Shown one piece after another: positions 32,414 to 43,364 of a stretch of 64,000 nucleotides of DNA. The position numbers and the translations under genes are program-made. The notes beneath the pieces are model-generated. The model did no database searches. It worked only from the letters and a program-made list of their open reading frames with translations, and had not been told where the DNA came from. Each line of letters opens with the position of its first letter. Positions within the stretch are counted from its first letter, which is position 1. This DNA is from CAXBCP01 sp963977005 (GTDB lineage: Bacteria > Pseudomonadota > Alphaproteobacteria > MPNO01 > UBA830). The DNA lies in NCBI GenBank assembly GCA_963977005.1, contig CAXBMQ010000016.1:1-64000 (forward strand), read 5' to 3'.

Positions 32414-33239
32414 ACTCGTCGGCAGTTTTGCCGCTTCCCACGCCCCGAATATCGCGCGCTCCTGGGATACCATGAAGGACGAAACGCGCGAATGGCTGAC
32501 CACGCGGTACGACGAACTCGGCAAGCGGGTAAAGGCGCTTGAACCCGATGTCCTCGTGATCCATTCGAACGACCACTGGATCAATTTTTTCCTCGAAAAC
32601 ATGCCGGCTTTCCTGATTGGTGTCGGCGAGGAACATGATGGACCGCCGGAACCGTTCATGCAGCCGATCTTCAAGGGTTGCACGTTTCCCGGTCACCCCG
32701 CGCTGGGCAGTCACCTGCTCGAATATGCGATGGACGCCGATTTCGATCCTGCCTATTCGCATCGCATCAAGGTCGATCACGGAATCGGTATCCCGCTCTG
32801 GCGCATGGGTTTCGATACCCTGCCGCCGGTGGTGCCCGTGTTCCTGAACCTGATGGAGGAGCCCTTCCCAACGCCCAAGCGCTGCCTCGCCTGGGGACAT
32901 ATGATCCGCGACGCCATCGAGGCCTATCCCGAGGACCTGCGCGTTGTCGTGATGGGCACCGGCGGGATGAGTCATTCGATCGGTGAAACGACCCAGGGCT
33001 GGATCGACGAGCCGTTCGATCACGCCTGCATGGAATTGTTCAAGACCGCATCCGACGAGAAGATCGCCTTTGAGCTTGCCCGGATGCTGAAGGAAACCGG
33101 CAATGGCGGTGCCGAAGTCCGGTCATGGTCGATCGCCCACGGCGCTGCAGGCGGCAAGGGATTCGAGATGATCGACTATATCCCGATGCCCGAAACCCTG
33201 ATCGGCTGCGGGCTGGCGGAATGGAAGTTCGCCGCCTGA
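32406..33239 (+). CDS. LigB-like catalytic subunit of extradiol dioxygenase
   Basis: This is a 277-residue protein. Iron ligands and base can be placed: His in SFAASHAPN, His in VIHSNDHWINF, His in GTGGMSHSIG and Glu in GNGGAEVRSW. Length and fold match protocatechuate 4,5-dioxygenase beta or gallate/2,3-dihydroxyphenylpropionate-type enzymes. With the adjacent LigA-like subunit it forms a class III ring-cleavage enzyme. It is more compact than the LigB-like protein at 7776, which has no small subunit. The substrate is unknown. Confidence 0.9.
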   Translation: MAKLVGSFAASHAPNIARSWDTMKDETREWLTTRYDELGKRVKALEPDVLVIHSNDHWINFFLENMPAFLIGVGEEHDGPPEPFMQPIFKGCTFPGHPALGSHLLEYAMDADFDPAYSHRIKVDHGIGIPLWRMGFDTLPPVVPVFLNLMEEPFPTPKRCLAWGHMIRDAIEAYPEDLRVVVMGTGGMSHSIGETTQGWIDEPFDHACMELFKTASDEKIAFELARMLKETGNGGAEVRSWSIAHGAAGGKGFEMIDYIPMPETLIGCGLAEWKFAA

Positions 33240-33381
33240 CGCACAAAGGGCGCACGAAGTACAAACGTATTAGCCCCCGCCGGATAATACATACTATTGT
33301 ATGTCTTTTATCGGGAGTTTAAGAGTTTCTTAACTCTCTCATCCACAACTGGACGCCCGGACCAAAAGGCGTTCAGTTGTT

Positions 33382-36264
33382 ATGCAGATTATCGTATCTC
33401 GCGTTGCCCGACTCCTCGTTCTCGCGGGGCTTGTATTATTGCCCCCCCTGTCGGCCGCACAGGGCGAGGGCGAGCGGCACCGCCTGCTGTTTATCAGCTC
33501 GTACCACCCTGCATTTCCCTCATTCGACCAACAGATAAGTGGACTGCGACTGGCCCTTGAAGAGAGCGGCTTCGATTCAACCAAAGTTTTACTGGATATC
33601 GAATTCATCGATTCGAAGCGCTTCCCGAAGGCGAAGCAAATTCCCCTGTTCAAAAAAGCACTGACGGAAAAATTGAGGCACCTGCCCCGCTACGACGCCG
33701 TGATCGTTGGCGATGACAATGCGTTTTCCTTTGCCCTGGAAGAACAGGAAGGGCTGTTCCGCAATCTTCCTATCGTGTTCCTCGCCGTGAATGATATAGC
33801 CCGCGCGATCGCGCAGAATAACAATCCCGGTGTCACGGGTATCGTCGAGAAATCTTCCGGCAAGCAGACACTCGCCCTGATAGATCGCCTGTACCCAAAA
33901 GCCGAAACCATCTACGTTGTTCATGAGGAAGTCACGCCAACCGGAAAGGCCAATTCCGCGCGGACGCGCAAAAGCGTTCGGGAGCTTGGACTGCTCAATG
34001 TCGAGCTTATTTCAACGTCGGAGTTGAGCTATGCCGAGCTTTGGCAGCGCCTCTCCCTGATCCCGGCTGATTCTCCGGTTATGCTCAGCGGCGTTTACCG
34101 CGACCGTGACGGCAAGCGGCTGGATTATCTTCAGCTCCTGGCGGAGGTGAAGAAAGTCTATCTCGGCCCGATCTTCTCTTCGCAAAAGCATGGTATTCGA
34201 CATGGGGTGTTGGGCGGCCACGTGGTGTCCCATCTGGAACAGGGCAAACACGCGGGCCGAATAGCCTCCGCAATTCTGAGCGGTGCCCCGGTGTCCAAGA
34301 TAAAGGTGAAGGATCAGAGCCCGAATATCTTCATGTTCGATCATACCGAACTGAAACGGCTGCATATCGACCCGGCGCAAATCCCGGTAGATGCCACGAT
34401 TGTAAACTCACCCGGCGAAGGCCTTGATAACTACACCGAATGGTTTATCGGCGGCGCAATCGCGCTGATGCTGCAAATGACGCTGATTGTCGTCCTCGTG
34501 AAAACGATCAGACATCGCCGCACCACCCAGACCGCGCTCCGCGCCAGCGAAAGCCGACTCCGGGCGTTTCTCGATCATTCGCCCTCTGCGATGTACATTA
34601 AAGACCGGGACCACCGAATGGTCATGGTCAATGCCCGGTATTTGCAGCTTTACAACGTCACTGAAGAGGAGGTCATCGGGAAACGCGGTGGCACCAGACT
34701 GACCGCCGAAGCACGCGCCAAAATGGAAGCCGCCGATCAGACCGTTATGGATTCGGCGATTCCCAGGTCATCGACATTGACGATCCCGAACAAGGGATAC
34801 TACGCCGTTTCCAAATTCCCCGTCTTCGATGAGGATGGCATGGTGATCGGGATTGGCGGAATCAACACCGATGTGACAAAGCTGCACGAACGCGAAGAAC
34901 TTCTCGAACAGGCCAAGATGAATGCCGAGGCAACAGCCCAGCAGGCGCAGGTCGCGAACCGGGCAAAATCAGAGTTTCTTGCCAGCATGAGCCATGAGAT
35001 CCGAACGCCTCTGAATGGCGTGCTCGGAATGGCCGGACTGCTCCTCGACAGCCCCCTCAATGAAGAACAGCGCGCCAACGTCGAAACGATCCGGTCCTCC
35101 GGCGGATTGTTGTTGTCCCTGCTGAACGACATTCTCGATCTGTCGAAAATCGAGGCCGGGAAGCTGGAACTGGAAAAGATCGATTTCGACGTCGACGACA
35201 TCCTACAGTCCGTTGCAGATCTCTGGTCGCCGAAGGCATTTGCGGCAGGCATTGGTTTCAGCAATGACAACAGCGGCGTCATCGCGCCTGTGCTTCGATC
35301 CGATCCGACAAGAATCCGCCAGATTCTGTTCAACTTCATGTCGAACGCGCTGAAATTCACGCAGGCTGGCAGCATCAAGATCACCGTCTCGCAGGAAAGA
35401 CTTGGCGACGGTTCAATTCGAACCCGGTTCGACGTACGCGATACCGGCGCCGGGATTCCCGCCGAGACCGTCTCGATGCTTTTTCAGAAATTTGCACAGG
35501 CGGATACCTCAATCACCCGGAAGCATGGCGGCACCGGGCTCGGCCTCGCCATCAGCAAGCAGCTCGCCGAAGCGATGGGCGGCGAGATCGGCGTCGACAG
35601 CACTGTCGGCGAAGGCTCCACGTTCTGGTTCACGATTGTTTCGCCGGAAAGTAACGCCGAAGACGTGAAAGATGACGACCGCGCCGATGCAGGCAGCACA
35701 GCAGGAGCCACTGCCCCTGCTGCCTTACGAATTCTCGTCGCCGAGGATAACGAGGTAAACCAGAAGGTCGTGAAGGCAATCCTCGCCCGGACAGGTCACA
35801 GGGTCGATATCGTCGGAAACGGTATCGAGGCTGTCAGTGCTGTTATCCGCGGCGCGTACGACCTCGTGTTGATGGACGTGCAGATGCCTGAAATGGACGG
35901 CGTCACAGCAACGCGGCGCATCCGCGAGCTCGACGGCCCCGTATCTCAGATCCCGATTATCGCCCTTACAGCCAACGCGATGAAAGGCGACGAGGAAAAC
36001 TACCGCGCCGCCGGAATGAACGATTACGTCTCCAAACCTATCGAGAGCGACAAACTGGCGGCTGCTATGCTCGGCCAGTGCGGCACTGCCGCACCGCCGC
36101 CCACAGCGGCCCCGGGCGCCTCGCAGAATGAGCTGAAGAGCGCGTTCAACATCGACGACGACGCCCGCGAAGACCTCCAGCAAGACCTTAACGACCTCTT
36201 GAGTGAATTCGATTCGCTGGATGTTCTGTCCGATAGCTTGAAGCCGGATTCACACAACCGCTGA
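33382..36264 (+). CDS. Hybrid sensor histidine kinase with periplasmic ABC-type substrate-binding domain
   Basis: This 960-residue protein has, in order, a signal peptide (MQIIVSRVARLLVLAGLVLL), a periplasmic ABC_sub_bind-like domain (about 30-345, starting LLFISSYHPAFPSFD), one membrane helix (about 355-375), a PAS domain (about 390-500), a HisKA domain with phospho-acceptor His538 in ASMSHEIRTPLNGV, a HATPase domain with DTGAGIP and GGTGLGLAI, and a receiver domain with Asp832 in VLMDVQMPEMDG. No cognate Hpt or output regulator is adjacent. The sensor domain suggests detection of a small extracytoplasmic solute. Confidence 0.92.
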   Translation: MQIIVSRVARLLVLAGLVLLPPLSAAQGEGERHRLLFISSYHPAFPSFDQQISGLRLALEESGFDSTKVLLDIEFIDSKRFPKAKQIPLFKKALTEKLRHLPRYDAVIVGDDNAFSFALEEQEGLFRNLPIVFLAVNDIARAIAQNNNPGVTGIVEKSSGKQTLALIDRLYPKAETIYVVHEEVTPTGKANSARTRKSVRELGLLNVELISTSELSYAELWQRLSLIPADSPVMLSGVYRDRDGKRLDYLQLLAEVKKVYLGPIFSSQKHGIRHGVLGGHVVSHLEQGKHAGRIASAILSGAPVSKIKVKDQSPNIFMFDHTELKRLHIDPAQIPVDATIVNSPGEGLDNYTEWFIGGAIALMLQMTLIVVLVKTIRHRRTTQTALRASESRLRAFLDHSPSAMYIKDRDHRMVMVNARYLQLYNVTEEEVIGKRGGTRLTAEARAKMEAADQTVMDSAIPRSSTLTIPNKGYYAVSKFPVFDEDGMVIGIGGINTDVTKLHEREELLEQAKMNAEATAQQAQVANRAKSEFLASMSHEIRTPLNGVLGMAGLLLDSPLNEEQRANVETIRSSGGLLLSLLNDILDLSKIEAGKLELEKIDFDVDDILQSVADLWSPKAFAAGIGFSNDNSGVIAPVLRSDPTRIRQILFNFMSNALKFTQAGSIKITVSQERLGDGSIRTRFDVRDTGAGIPAETVSMLFQKFAQADTSITRKHGGTGLGLAISKQLAEAMGGEIGVDSTVGEGSTFWFTIVSPESNAEDVKDDDRADAGSTAGATAPAALRILVAEDNEVNQKVVKAILARTGHRVDIVGNGIEAVSAVIRGAYDLVLMDVQMPEMDGVTATRRIRELDGPVSQIPIIALTANAMKGDEENYRAAGMNDYVSKPIESDKLAAAMLGQCGTAAPPPTAAPGASQNELKSAFNIDDDAREDLQQDLNDLLSEFDSLDVLSDSLKPDSHNR

Positions 36265-36416
36265 GCGGCCCGTCGCTGACGCTCGCACCGCCGTCCGAGC
36301 GGTTTTACGGTCGCACGATACTTGCCGATTGTGCACCCGCCTTCCCTTGCCCCCAATCAGCGGACGCACTAAGTTCCAGTCAATCCTCATGAGCGAGAAG
36401 ACTGGAGATATCTGTC

Positions 36417-37073
36417 ATGGAAATGACCGGCGAATACAAGATTCCTGCGACGCGTCAAAAGGTATGGGAAGCCCTTAACGATCCCGAGATTCTGAAAGAG
36501 TGCATCCCGGGGTGCCAGGAACTGAACAAGGAATCCGATACCGAGCTTTCGGCGACGGTCAAATCGAAGGTCGGACCGGTTTCGGCCACGTTCAAGGGCA
36601 AGGTCACGCTCAGCGACATCGATGCGCCGAACGGCTACAAGATTTCCGGCGAAGGCACCGGGGGCGTTGCCGGCTTCGCCAAGGGCGGCGCCGAGGTCAA
36701 GCTCGCCGACGATGGCGACGGAACCCTGCTGACCTACGAGGCAACAGGCCAGGTCGGCGGTAAACTGGCGCAGATCGGCTCGCGGCTGATCGATTCCACA
36801 GCCAAGAAAATGGCCAACGAATTTTTCGGCAAGTTTGCGGAAATCGTCGGTGGCGACAATGCGGCAGCTGCGGCGCCCGCTGCCGCGCCGGAGGCAGCAC
36901 CGGCCGCGCCGGAACCGGCAGCCGACCCCGCGCCTGCCGCCGCACCGGCCACGCCGGAACCCCCCGCAGCACCGGCGGCGACACCCGCCCCGACCGGGGG
37001 CGGTATCAGCCCCATGGTCTGGGTCGGCGGGCTCATCGTCGCGGTCGTTGTCGTATTGGCCCTGCTGATTTGA
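36417..37073 (+). CDS. coxG: CoxG-type carbon monoxide dehydrogenase subunit G with C-terminal membrane anchor
   Basis: This 218-residue protein has an N-terminal CoxG (START/SRPBCC-like) domain of about 145 residues, from EMTGEYKIPATRQKVWEALN through DPEILKECIPGCQEL to IDSTAKKMANEFFGKFAE. It is followed by about 45 Ala/Pro-rich residues and a C-terminal helix (MVWVGGLIVAVVVVLALLI). In Oligotropha CoxG is implicated in recruiting CODH to the membrane; the linker and anchor fit that. It precedes coxS by about 210 bp. Confidence 0.9.
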   Translation: MEMTGEYKIPATRQKVWEALNDPEILKECIPGCQELNKESDTELSATVKSKVGPVSATFKGKVTLSDIDAPNGYKISGEGTGGVAGFAKGGAEVKLADDGDGTLLTYEATGQVGGKLAQIGSRLIDSTAKKMANEFFGKFAEIVGGDNAAAAAPAAAPEAAPAAPEPAADPAPAAAPATPEPPAAPAATPAPTGGGISPMVWVGGLIVAVVVVLALLI

Positions 37074-37122
37074 TGCAGGGAATCGATAACGGGATTTCCG
37101 CTGTCTAAAAGGCTCTGGGCGC

Positions 37123-37151
37123 TTGACCTGCCCTTGCCGCGGCGGTTTACT
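37123..37151 (+). promoter_or_regulatory. Possible sigma-70 promoter upstream of coxS
   Basis: TTGACC at 37123-37128 and TTTACT at 37146-37151 have 17-bp spacing, 134 bp before the coxS ATG. The gap between coxG and coxS (about 210 bp) is the largest in the cluster, consistent with an internal promoter. Confidence 0.45.
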
Positions 37152-37284
37152 GCGCTCGATTGAGGGGTTCGCTGAGGACCCGGGATAAATGCTCCGCCAT
37201 TGCGCCACGCCGTTCAATCGACGGGCGCAAACGCGGTTAAGATGGTCGGGGACATCGTGTTCCCGGTGAATAATGGAGGCTCCT

Positions 37285-37761
37285 ATGGCGACAACCACTG
37301 TCTCAATGACGGTCAATGGCAAGCAGGTTTCAGCAGAGGCAGAAAACCGTACGCTTCTCGTTCAGTATCTACGCGAAGGCCTGGGCATGACCGGCACCCA
37401 TGTCGGCTGCGACACTACCCAGTGCGGGGCCTGCACTGTCCATATCGACGGCCTGCCGATCAAATCCTGCACGATCCTGGCCCGCCAGGTCGACGGCAAG
37501 AACGTCACGACGATCGAGGGCCTCGCCGACGGCGACAAGCTGCACCCGATGCAGGAAGCGTTCCGTGAAAATCATGCGCTTCAGTGCGGTTTCTGCACCC
37601 CCGGCATGGTGATGAGCGCGATCGGCATTGTCGAGCGCAACAAGGACAGCCTTGACGAAAAGACCGTCCGCGAAGAACTCGAAGGCAATTTCTGCCGCTG
37701 CACGGGGTACCATAACATCGTGAAGGCTATTCTCGCGGCGCATAAGGAAATGACGGCCTAA
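37285..37761 (+). CDS. coxS: Molybdenum hydroxylase iron-sulfur subunit (CoxS)
   Basis: This 158-residue protein has two [2Fe-2S] clusters. The plant-type cluster has HVGCDTTQCGACTVHIDG with a further Cys in IKSC; the second has LQCGFCTPGMVMSA and NFCRCTGYHNIV. All eight cysteines are present. The ATG at 37285, six bases after GGAGG, is preferred over the ATG at 37273 inside the ribosome-site region. It transfers electrons from the Mo site of CoxL to FAD in CoxM. Confidence 0.95.
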   Translation: MATTTVSMTVNGKQVSAEAENRTLLVQYLREGLGMTGTHVGCDTTQCGACTVHIDGLPIKSCTILARQVDGKNVTTIEGLADGDKLHPMQEAFRENHALQCGFCTPGMVMSAIGIVERNKDSLDEKTVREELEGNFCRCTGYHNIVKAILAAHKEMTA

Positions 37762-37820
37762 GGGCTGACGAAGAACCGGTAAACGGACCCGCAGCCTCAA
37801 CCAATAGCAGGGAGGCAACC

Positions 37821-40190
37821 ATGCCAGACGGATCAATCGGAACACCGATAAAACGCCGCGAGGATCAACGCTTTCTGACCGGCGCGGGCCAGTATGTCGA
37901 CGATTTCAATCGGCCGGGTCAGACTTATGCCTGGATGGTCCGGTCTTCGGTTGCGCATGCAAAAATCAAGAGCATCGACACCTCCAGGGCCGAAGCGGCG
38001 CCCGGCGTCGTCAAAATCCTGACGGGGGCCGACTGGGCAGCGGACGAAGTGGGCGGACTGCCTTGCGGCTGGCAGGTCATCGGCAAAAACGAAGTCCCGA
38101 TGCACGAACCCGTCCACCCTGCCCTCGTTGCCGACAAGGTGCGCCATGTGGGCGACAATATCGCGGTCGTCATCGCGGAGACCAGGGCCCAGGCCCGGGA
38201 CGCCGCCGAACTGATCGGGATCGACCTCGAAGAACTTCCCGCCGTCGTTTCGATGGCGGACGCGGCTGCCGATGGGGCGGCCCTCGTCCATGACGATGTA
38301 CCGGACAATCTCTGTTACGACTGGGAAATCGGCGTAAAAGAAGATGTCGACGCGATCTTCGACAAGGCCGATCACGTCACAAAGCTTGACCTGGTCAATA
38401 ACCGCCTCGTCGCAAACCCGATCGAGCCGCGCGCCGCGCTGGCGGAATACGATGCGGCCGGCGATCATTACACCCTGTATACGACCAGTCAGAATCCGCA
38501 TGTCATCCGGCTGCTGATGGGCGCCTTCGTGCTGTCCATCCCGGAGCACAAGCTGCGCATCGTCGCGCCGGACGTCGGCGGCGGTTTCGGCACCAAAATC
38601 TATCATTACGCCGAAGAAGCCATCCTGACCTGGGCGTCGAAAAAAGTCCGCCGGCCGATTAAATGGACGGCCGACCGGTCCGACAGCTTCATGACCGACG
38701 CGCAGGGACGCGATCACGTCACGACGGGCGAACTTGCGCTCGACAAGGAGGGGCACTTCCTCGGCCTGCGGGTTCAGACCAACGCCAATATGGGCGGCTA
38801 CCTGTCCACTTTCGCGCCGGCAATTCCGACCTACCTTTACGCAACGCTCCTCGCCGGGCTCTACAAGACGCCGGCAATCTATTGCGGCGTCAAAGCATGG
38901 TTCACCAATACCGTACCGGTAGACGCCTATCGTGGCGCCGGGCGCCCGGAAGCCTGCTATCTGATCGAACGCCTTGTCGAACAGGCGGCCCGGGAAACCG
39001 GGATAGAGAAGACCGAGATTCGCCGGCGGAACTTCATCTCTGCCGAGCAAATGCCTTACCAGACGCCTGTCGCGCTCGAATACGATTCCGGCGACTTTAT
39101 CCGCAACCTCGAAGACGGCCTGAAGGCCGCCGACTACGACGGCTTCGCAAACCGCCGCGCGGAGTCCGAGAAAAACGGAAAGCTGCGCGGTATCGGGCTC
39201 GCCACCTATATCGAGGCCTGCGGCATTGCGCCCTCAGCGGTTGCGGGCGCTCTCGGTGCACGCGCCGGTCTGTTCGAATCCGCCGAGGTCCGCGTCCACC
39301 CGACAGGATCGGTGACGGTCTTTACCGGTGCGCATCAGCACGGACAGGGGCATGAAACCACCTTTGCCCAGCTTGTCGCCGACGGGCTCGGCGTTGCCGT
39401 TGAGAACGTCGAAGTCGTCCATGGCGATACAGACCGCATTCAGTTCGGCATGGGCACTTACGGCTCCCGGTCGCTCGCCGTCGGCGGTTCCGCCATCGTC
39501 AAGGCGATGGACAAGGTGATCGACAAGGGCAAGAAGATTGCCGCACACCTTCTGGAAGCCTCGGTCGACGATATCGAATTCGATGCCGGAACATTCCGCG
39601 TTTCCGGAACCGACAAGGAACTCGGTATCGGCGATATCGCGCTCACGGCTTACGTGCCGCACAACTATCCCATCGAAGAACTCGAACCCGGTCTGGATGA
39701 AACGGCGTTTTACGACCCGAAGAATTTCACCTATCCGAACGGCTGCCATATCGCGGAGATCGAGATCGATCCGGATACCGGGGTCGTCACGCTATGCAGT
39801 TTCAACGCGATTGACGATTTTGGCAAAATCATCAACCCGATGATCGTCGAAGGCCAGGTCCATGGCGGGCTTGTCCAGGGGATCGGCCAGGCGTTGATGG
39901 AAAACTGCGTTTACGACGATCAGGGTCAGCTCGTCACCGGCTCTTTCAACGACTACTGCCTTCCCCGGGCCGACGATGTGCCGACATTCAGCGTCGGCAC
40001 CAACGAAGGCGCGCCCTGCACCCACAATCCGCTCGGCGTCAAAGGCTGCGGCGAAGCCGGCACCATCGGTGCCGGTGCGGCCGTAACCAACGCCGTGCTT
40101 GACGCGCTCGGCACACGGGGTATTCACGATATCGACATGCCTGCGACCCCGCACAAGGTCTGGCAGGCACTACAACAATCTAACGGCTAA
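37821..40190 (+). CDS. coxL: Form II carbon monoxide dehydrogenase-type molybdenum subunit (CoxL)
   Basis: This 789-residue molybdenum subunit has the active-site loop AYRGAGR (residues 369-375), the form II signature; form I CO dehydrogenases have AYRCSFR with the Cu-binding Cys. Mo-cofactor contact APDVGGGFGTKIYH and catalytic Glu745 in KGCGEAGTIG are intact. Gene order S-L-M is also that of form II clusters. Such enzymes probably oxidise aldehydes or heterocycles rather than CO. It lies 59 bp after coxS and 16 bp before coxM. Confidence 0.95.
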   Translation: MPDGSIGTPIKRREDQRFLTGAGQYVDDFNRPGQTYAWMVRSSVAHAKIKSIDTSRAEAAPGVVKILTGADWAADEVGGLPCGWQVIGKNEVPMHEPVHPALVADKVRHVGDNIAVVIAETRAQARDAAELIGIDLEELPAVVSMADAAADGAALVHDDVPDNLCYDWEIGVKEDVDAIFDKADHVTKLDLVNNRLVANPIEPRAALAEYDAAGDHYTLYTTSQNPHVIRLLMGAFVLSIPEHKLRIVAPDVGGGFGTKIYHYAEEAILTWASKKVRRPIKWTADRSDSFMTDAQGRDHVTTGELALDKEGHFLGLRVQTNANMGGYLSTFAPAIPTYLYATLLAGLYKTPAIYCGVKAWFTNTVPVDAYRGAGRPEACYLIERLVEQAARETGIEKTEIRRRNFISAEQMPYQTPVALEYDSGDFIRNLEDGLKAADYDGFANRRAESEKNGKLRGIGLATYIEACGIAPSAVAGALGARAGLFESAEVRVHPTGSVTVFTGAHQHGQGHETTFAQLVADGLGVAVENVEVVHGDTDRIQFGMGTYGSRSLAVGGSAIVKAMDKVIDKGKKIAAHLLEASVDDIEFDAGTFRVSGTDKELGIGDIALTAYVPHNYPIEELEPGLDETAFYDPKNFTYPNGCHIAEIEIDPDTGVVTLCSFNAIDDFGKIINPMIVEGQVHGGLVQGIGQALMENCVYDDQGQLVTGSFNDYCLPRADDVPTFSVGTNEGAPCTHNPLGVKGCGEAGTIGAGAAVTNAVLDALGTRGIHDIDMPATPHKVWQALQQSNG

Positions 40191-40206
40191 CTGGAAAGGT
40201 CGAACC

Positions 40207-41004
40207 ATGTACGATTTCAACTATGAGAAGGCCACCTCGGTAGACGAGGCTGCGTCGAAACTGGCAAGCGCGGATGACGGCAAGTTCATGGCCGGCGGGA
40301 TGACGCTTATCCCGACGCTCAAACAGCGCCTCGCAATGCCGTCGGACGTCGTCGACCTCGGCGGCATCGCCGACCTCGTCGGCATTACCGTCGACGGAAG
40401 CTCCGTCACGATCGGTGCGATGACACCCCATGCGGTGGTCAACGCGTCGGCAGAGGTCCAGAAGGCGATCCCGGCCCTTGCAAAGCTCGCCGGCCTCATC
40501 GGCGATCCGATGGTCCGGAACCGCGGCACGATCGGCGGCTCGATCTCGAACAACGACCCCGCGGCGGATTACCCGTCGGCCGTTGTCGGGCTGGGCGCAA
40601 CCGTTCACACCAACAAGCGTGAAATCGCGGGCGACGACTTCTTCACGGGGATGTTCGATACCGCGCTCGAAGAGGACGAAATCGTCACCAAGGTCGTCTT
40701 CCCGATCCCGGAAAAAGCGGCCTATATGAAGTTCCCGAACCCGGCATCGCGCTACGCCGTCGTCGGCACCTTCGTCAGCCAGGGCCCGCAGGGTACCCGC
40801 GTTGCGGTCACCGGTGCGGGGCCGTGCGTGTTCCGCCAGTCAGACATGGAAGCCGCTCTGGCGTCCAATTTCGCGCCGGAAGCCGTTGAAAACATAAAAC
40901 AGGATGACGGAGATCTGAACACCGACATCCATGCAAGCGCGGAATACCGCGCGCACCTCGTAACCGTGATGGCAAAACGCGCGGTCGCCGAAGCCAACGG
41001 CTAG
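40207..41004 (+). CDS. coxM: Molybdenum hydroxylase FAD-binding subunit (CoxM)
   Basis: This 265-residue flavoprotein is of the CO dehydrogenase medium-subunit type. FAD contacts are FMAGGMTLIPTLKQRLA in the first domain and RNRGTIGGSISNNDPAADYP in the second. The start is the ATG after GGAAAGG. It accepts electrons from CoxS. It follows coxL by 16 bp and completes the heterotrimer. Confidence 0.95.
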   Translation: MYDFNYEKATSVDEAASKLASADDGKFMAGGMTLIPTLKQRLAMPSDVVDLGGIADLVGITVDGSSVTIGAMTPHAVVNASAEVQKAIPALAKLAGLIGDPMVRNRGTIGGSISNNDPAADYPSAVVGLGATVHTNKREIAGDDFFTGMFDTALEEDEIVTKVVFPIPEKAAYMKFPNPASRYAVVGTFVSQGPQGTRVAVTGAGPCVFRQSDMEAALASNFAPEAVENIKQDDGDLNTDIHASAEYRAHLVTVMAKRAVAEANG

Positions 41005-41013
41005 ACGTTTCGA

Positions 41014-42387
41014 GTGGGGGCTCGGAAACGAAGACAGAGTAAAATCAGAACGTTACCCCGAATAATCCGGTGGAACGTTCTGATTTTGTCCGTCTGCATC
41101 GCAGGCACAACAATCAGCGGAACGACAGTCGCCACGGCACAAACCAGTAACGATGCGCTGTTGGAGTATCTGCGTGTCGGCGGGCCGCTTGACCGTCCGG
41201 CAGGAACCGTAACGCAACCGGCATCAACGCCGTTTCCCCGGACCCCTGTCGCCCGTCCTTCCTACGTACAACCGGTTCCCCTCCAGCCCCGGCCGGTCAC
41301 CGGATACACTCCCTCCAGCGCACCGGCAATTCCGGGCGCGCAGGTCCCGACTGCGCCTCTCAAGGTACCGGACTCGTTTCATCGCGCCACACAGGCAATG
41401 AACGCGGAACAGGCATCCCGGAACGTTCCGCAGACATTTGTCCGCCCGCCTCCCGTCAACAGCCCCCTTCGGGCCGCAAACCCGCCAGTCTCCTTCCGGC
41501 AGGTGCCTTTGCCGGGCGAGCAGGTCCCGCTGCCCGGCGCCGCGCCCGCAATGGTGCCCGGCAGCGTCTACCAACCCGCACAAGTGCAGACGGCGCAACA
41601 GCCCGCTTCGACCCCGGCGACGGCGAATGCGCCCAAAAACGTTTCGATCCTCAGCACCGACTACCTGCTCAGCTATCCGCAGAACGCGTGGCGGATCATT
41701 TCCGCCCCGGTCAATTTCGATACGAATGACTGGCTTGTCGCCGGCGGCGTCGCGGCAGCGACCGGCCTCCTGATGCTCGCGGACAAGGAAATCAACGATA
41801 CCTGGCGCGACGATATACACTCAGGTCCGCTGGACGACGTCCTCGATGCCATGGAACATTTCGGCGATTCACAGACCGTGCTGATCGCCGCGGGAGCAGG
41901 TTACGTTGTCGGCGAGTTGATCGGCACCGAACGCGACAAGGAGGCGGCATTGCTTGTCGCCCAGAGCTTCCTGCTGTCCGCCGGCCTGACGCAGGGCCTC
42001 AAGATGGCGTTCCGCCGCGACCGGCCCGATGACAGCCGGGACGACCAGTTCTCGTTCTTCTCGTCCGATTCAAGCAAGACCAACTCGTCCTTCCCGTCCG
42101 GCCATGCCACGAATGCGTTCTCGATGGCCGCCGTGCTGACAAACGTGTACGAGCCGAACGCGCCCTGGCTGGGCTGGGTGCTGTACCCGATCGCAACGAT
42201 GACGTCGCTTGCCCGGATCAATAACGAACGGCACTGGGCGTCGGATGTCGTCTTCGGCGGCGCGCTGGGCTATTTCATCGGGCGCATGGTCGTTCGTTAC
42301 AGCCCCTTCCGGAACAACGACAGTATCAGCCTCGAGCCGATATCGGACGGCGATTACAACGGCCTCCGCCTCGTGCACAAGATCTAA
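41014..42387 (+). CDS. PAP2-family phosphatase with exported Pro-rich N-terminal region
   Basis: This is a protein of up to 457 residues. An N-terminal hydrophobic segment (about 20-40) resembles a signal peptide ending TVATAQ. It is followed by about 140 Pro/Ala/Gln-rich low-complexity residues, then a PAP2 domain with KMAFRRDRP, SSFPSGHATNAF and RINNERHWASD, the three catalytic motifs intact. It likely dephosphorylates a lipid or isoprenoid phosphate at the membrane. The GTG start at 41014 has no clear ribosome site, so the start is uncertain. It interrupts the cox cluster between coxM and coxD. Confidence 0.8.
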   Translation: MGARKRRQSKIRTLPRIIRWNVLILSVCIAGTTISGTTVATAQTSNDALLEYLRVGGPLDRPAGTVTQPASTPFPRTPVARPSYVQPVPLQPRPVTGYTPSSAPAIPGAQVPTAPLKVPDSFHRATQAMNAEQASRNVPQTFVRPPPVNSPLRAANPPVSFRQVPLPGEQVPLPGAAPAMVPGSVYQPAQVQTAQQPASTPATANAPKNVSILSTDYLLSYPQNAWRIISAPVNFDTNDWLVAGGVAAATGLLMLADKEINDTWRDDIHSGPLDDVLDAMEHFGDSQTVLIAAGAGYVVGELIGTERDKEAALLVAQSFLLSAGLTQGLKMAFRRDRPDDSRDDQFSFFSSDSSKTNSSFPSGHATNAFSMAAVLTNVYEPNAPWLGWVLYPIATMTSLARINNERHWASDVVFGGALGYFIGRMVVRYSPFRNNDSISLEPISDGDYNGLRLVHKI

Positions 42388-42443
42388 CGGTTACATTAGC
42401 GACCGCTTGAGCCGAGCCTCACAATGCTGTACTTGCTTTATTC

Positions 42444-43363
<920 letters not shown>

Positions 43364-43364
<1 letters not shown>

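Noticed and set aside
36281..36307. Hairpin gctcg/cgagc followed by ggtttta after the hybrid kinase
   Set aside because: A five-bp stem and short T-run are too weak to call a terminator with confidence.
37821..40190. Genuine CO dehydrogenase (form I)
   Set aside because: The active-site loop is AYRGAGR, lacking the Cys of AYRCSFR that binds copper in form I enzymes.
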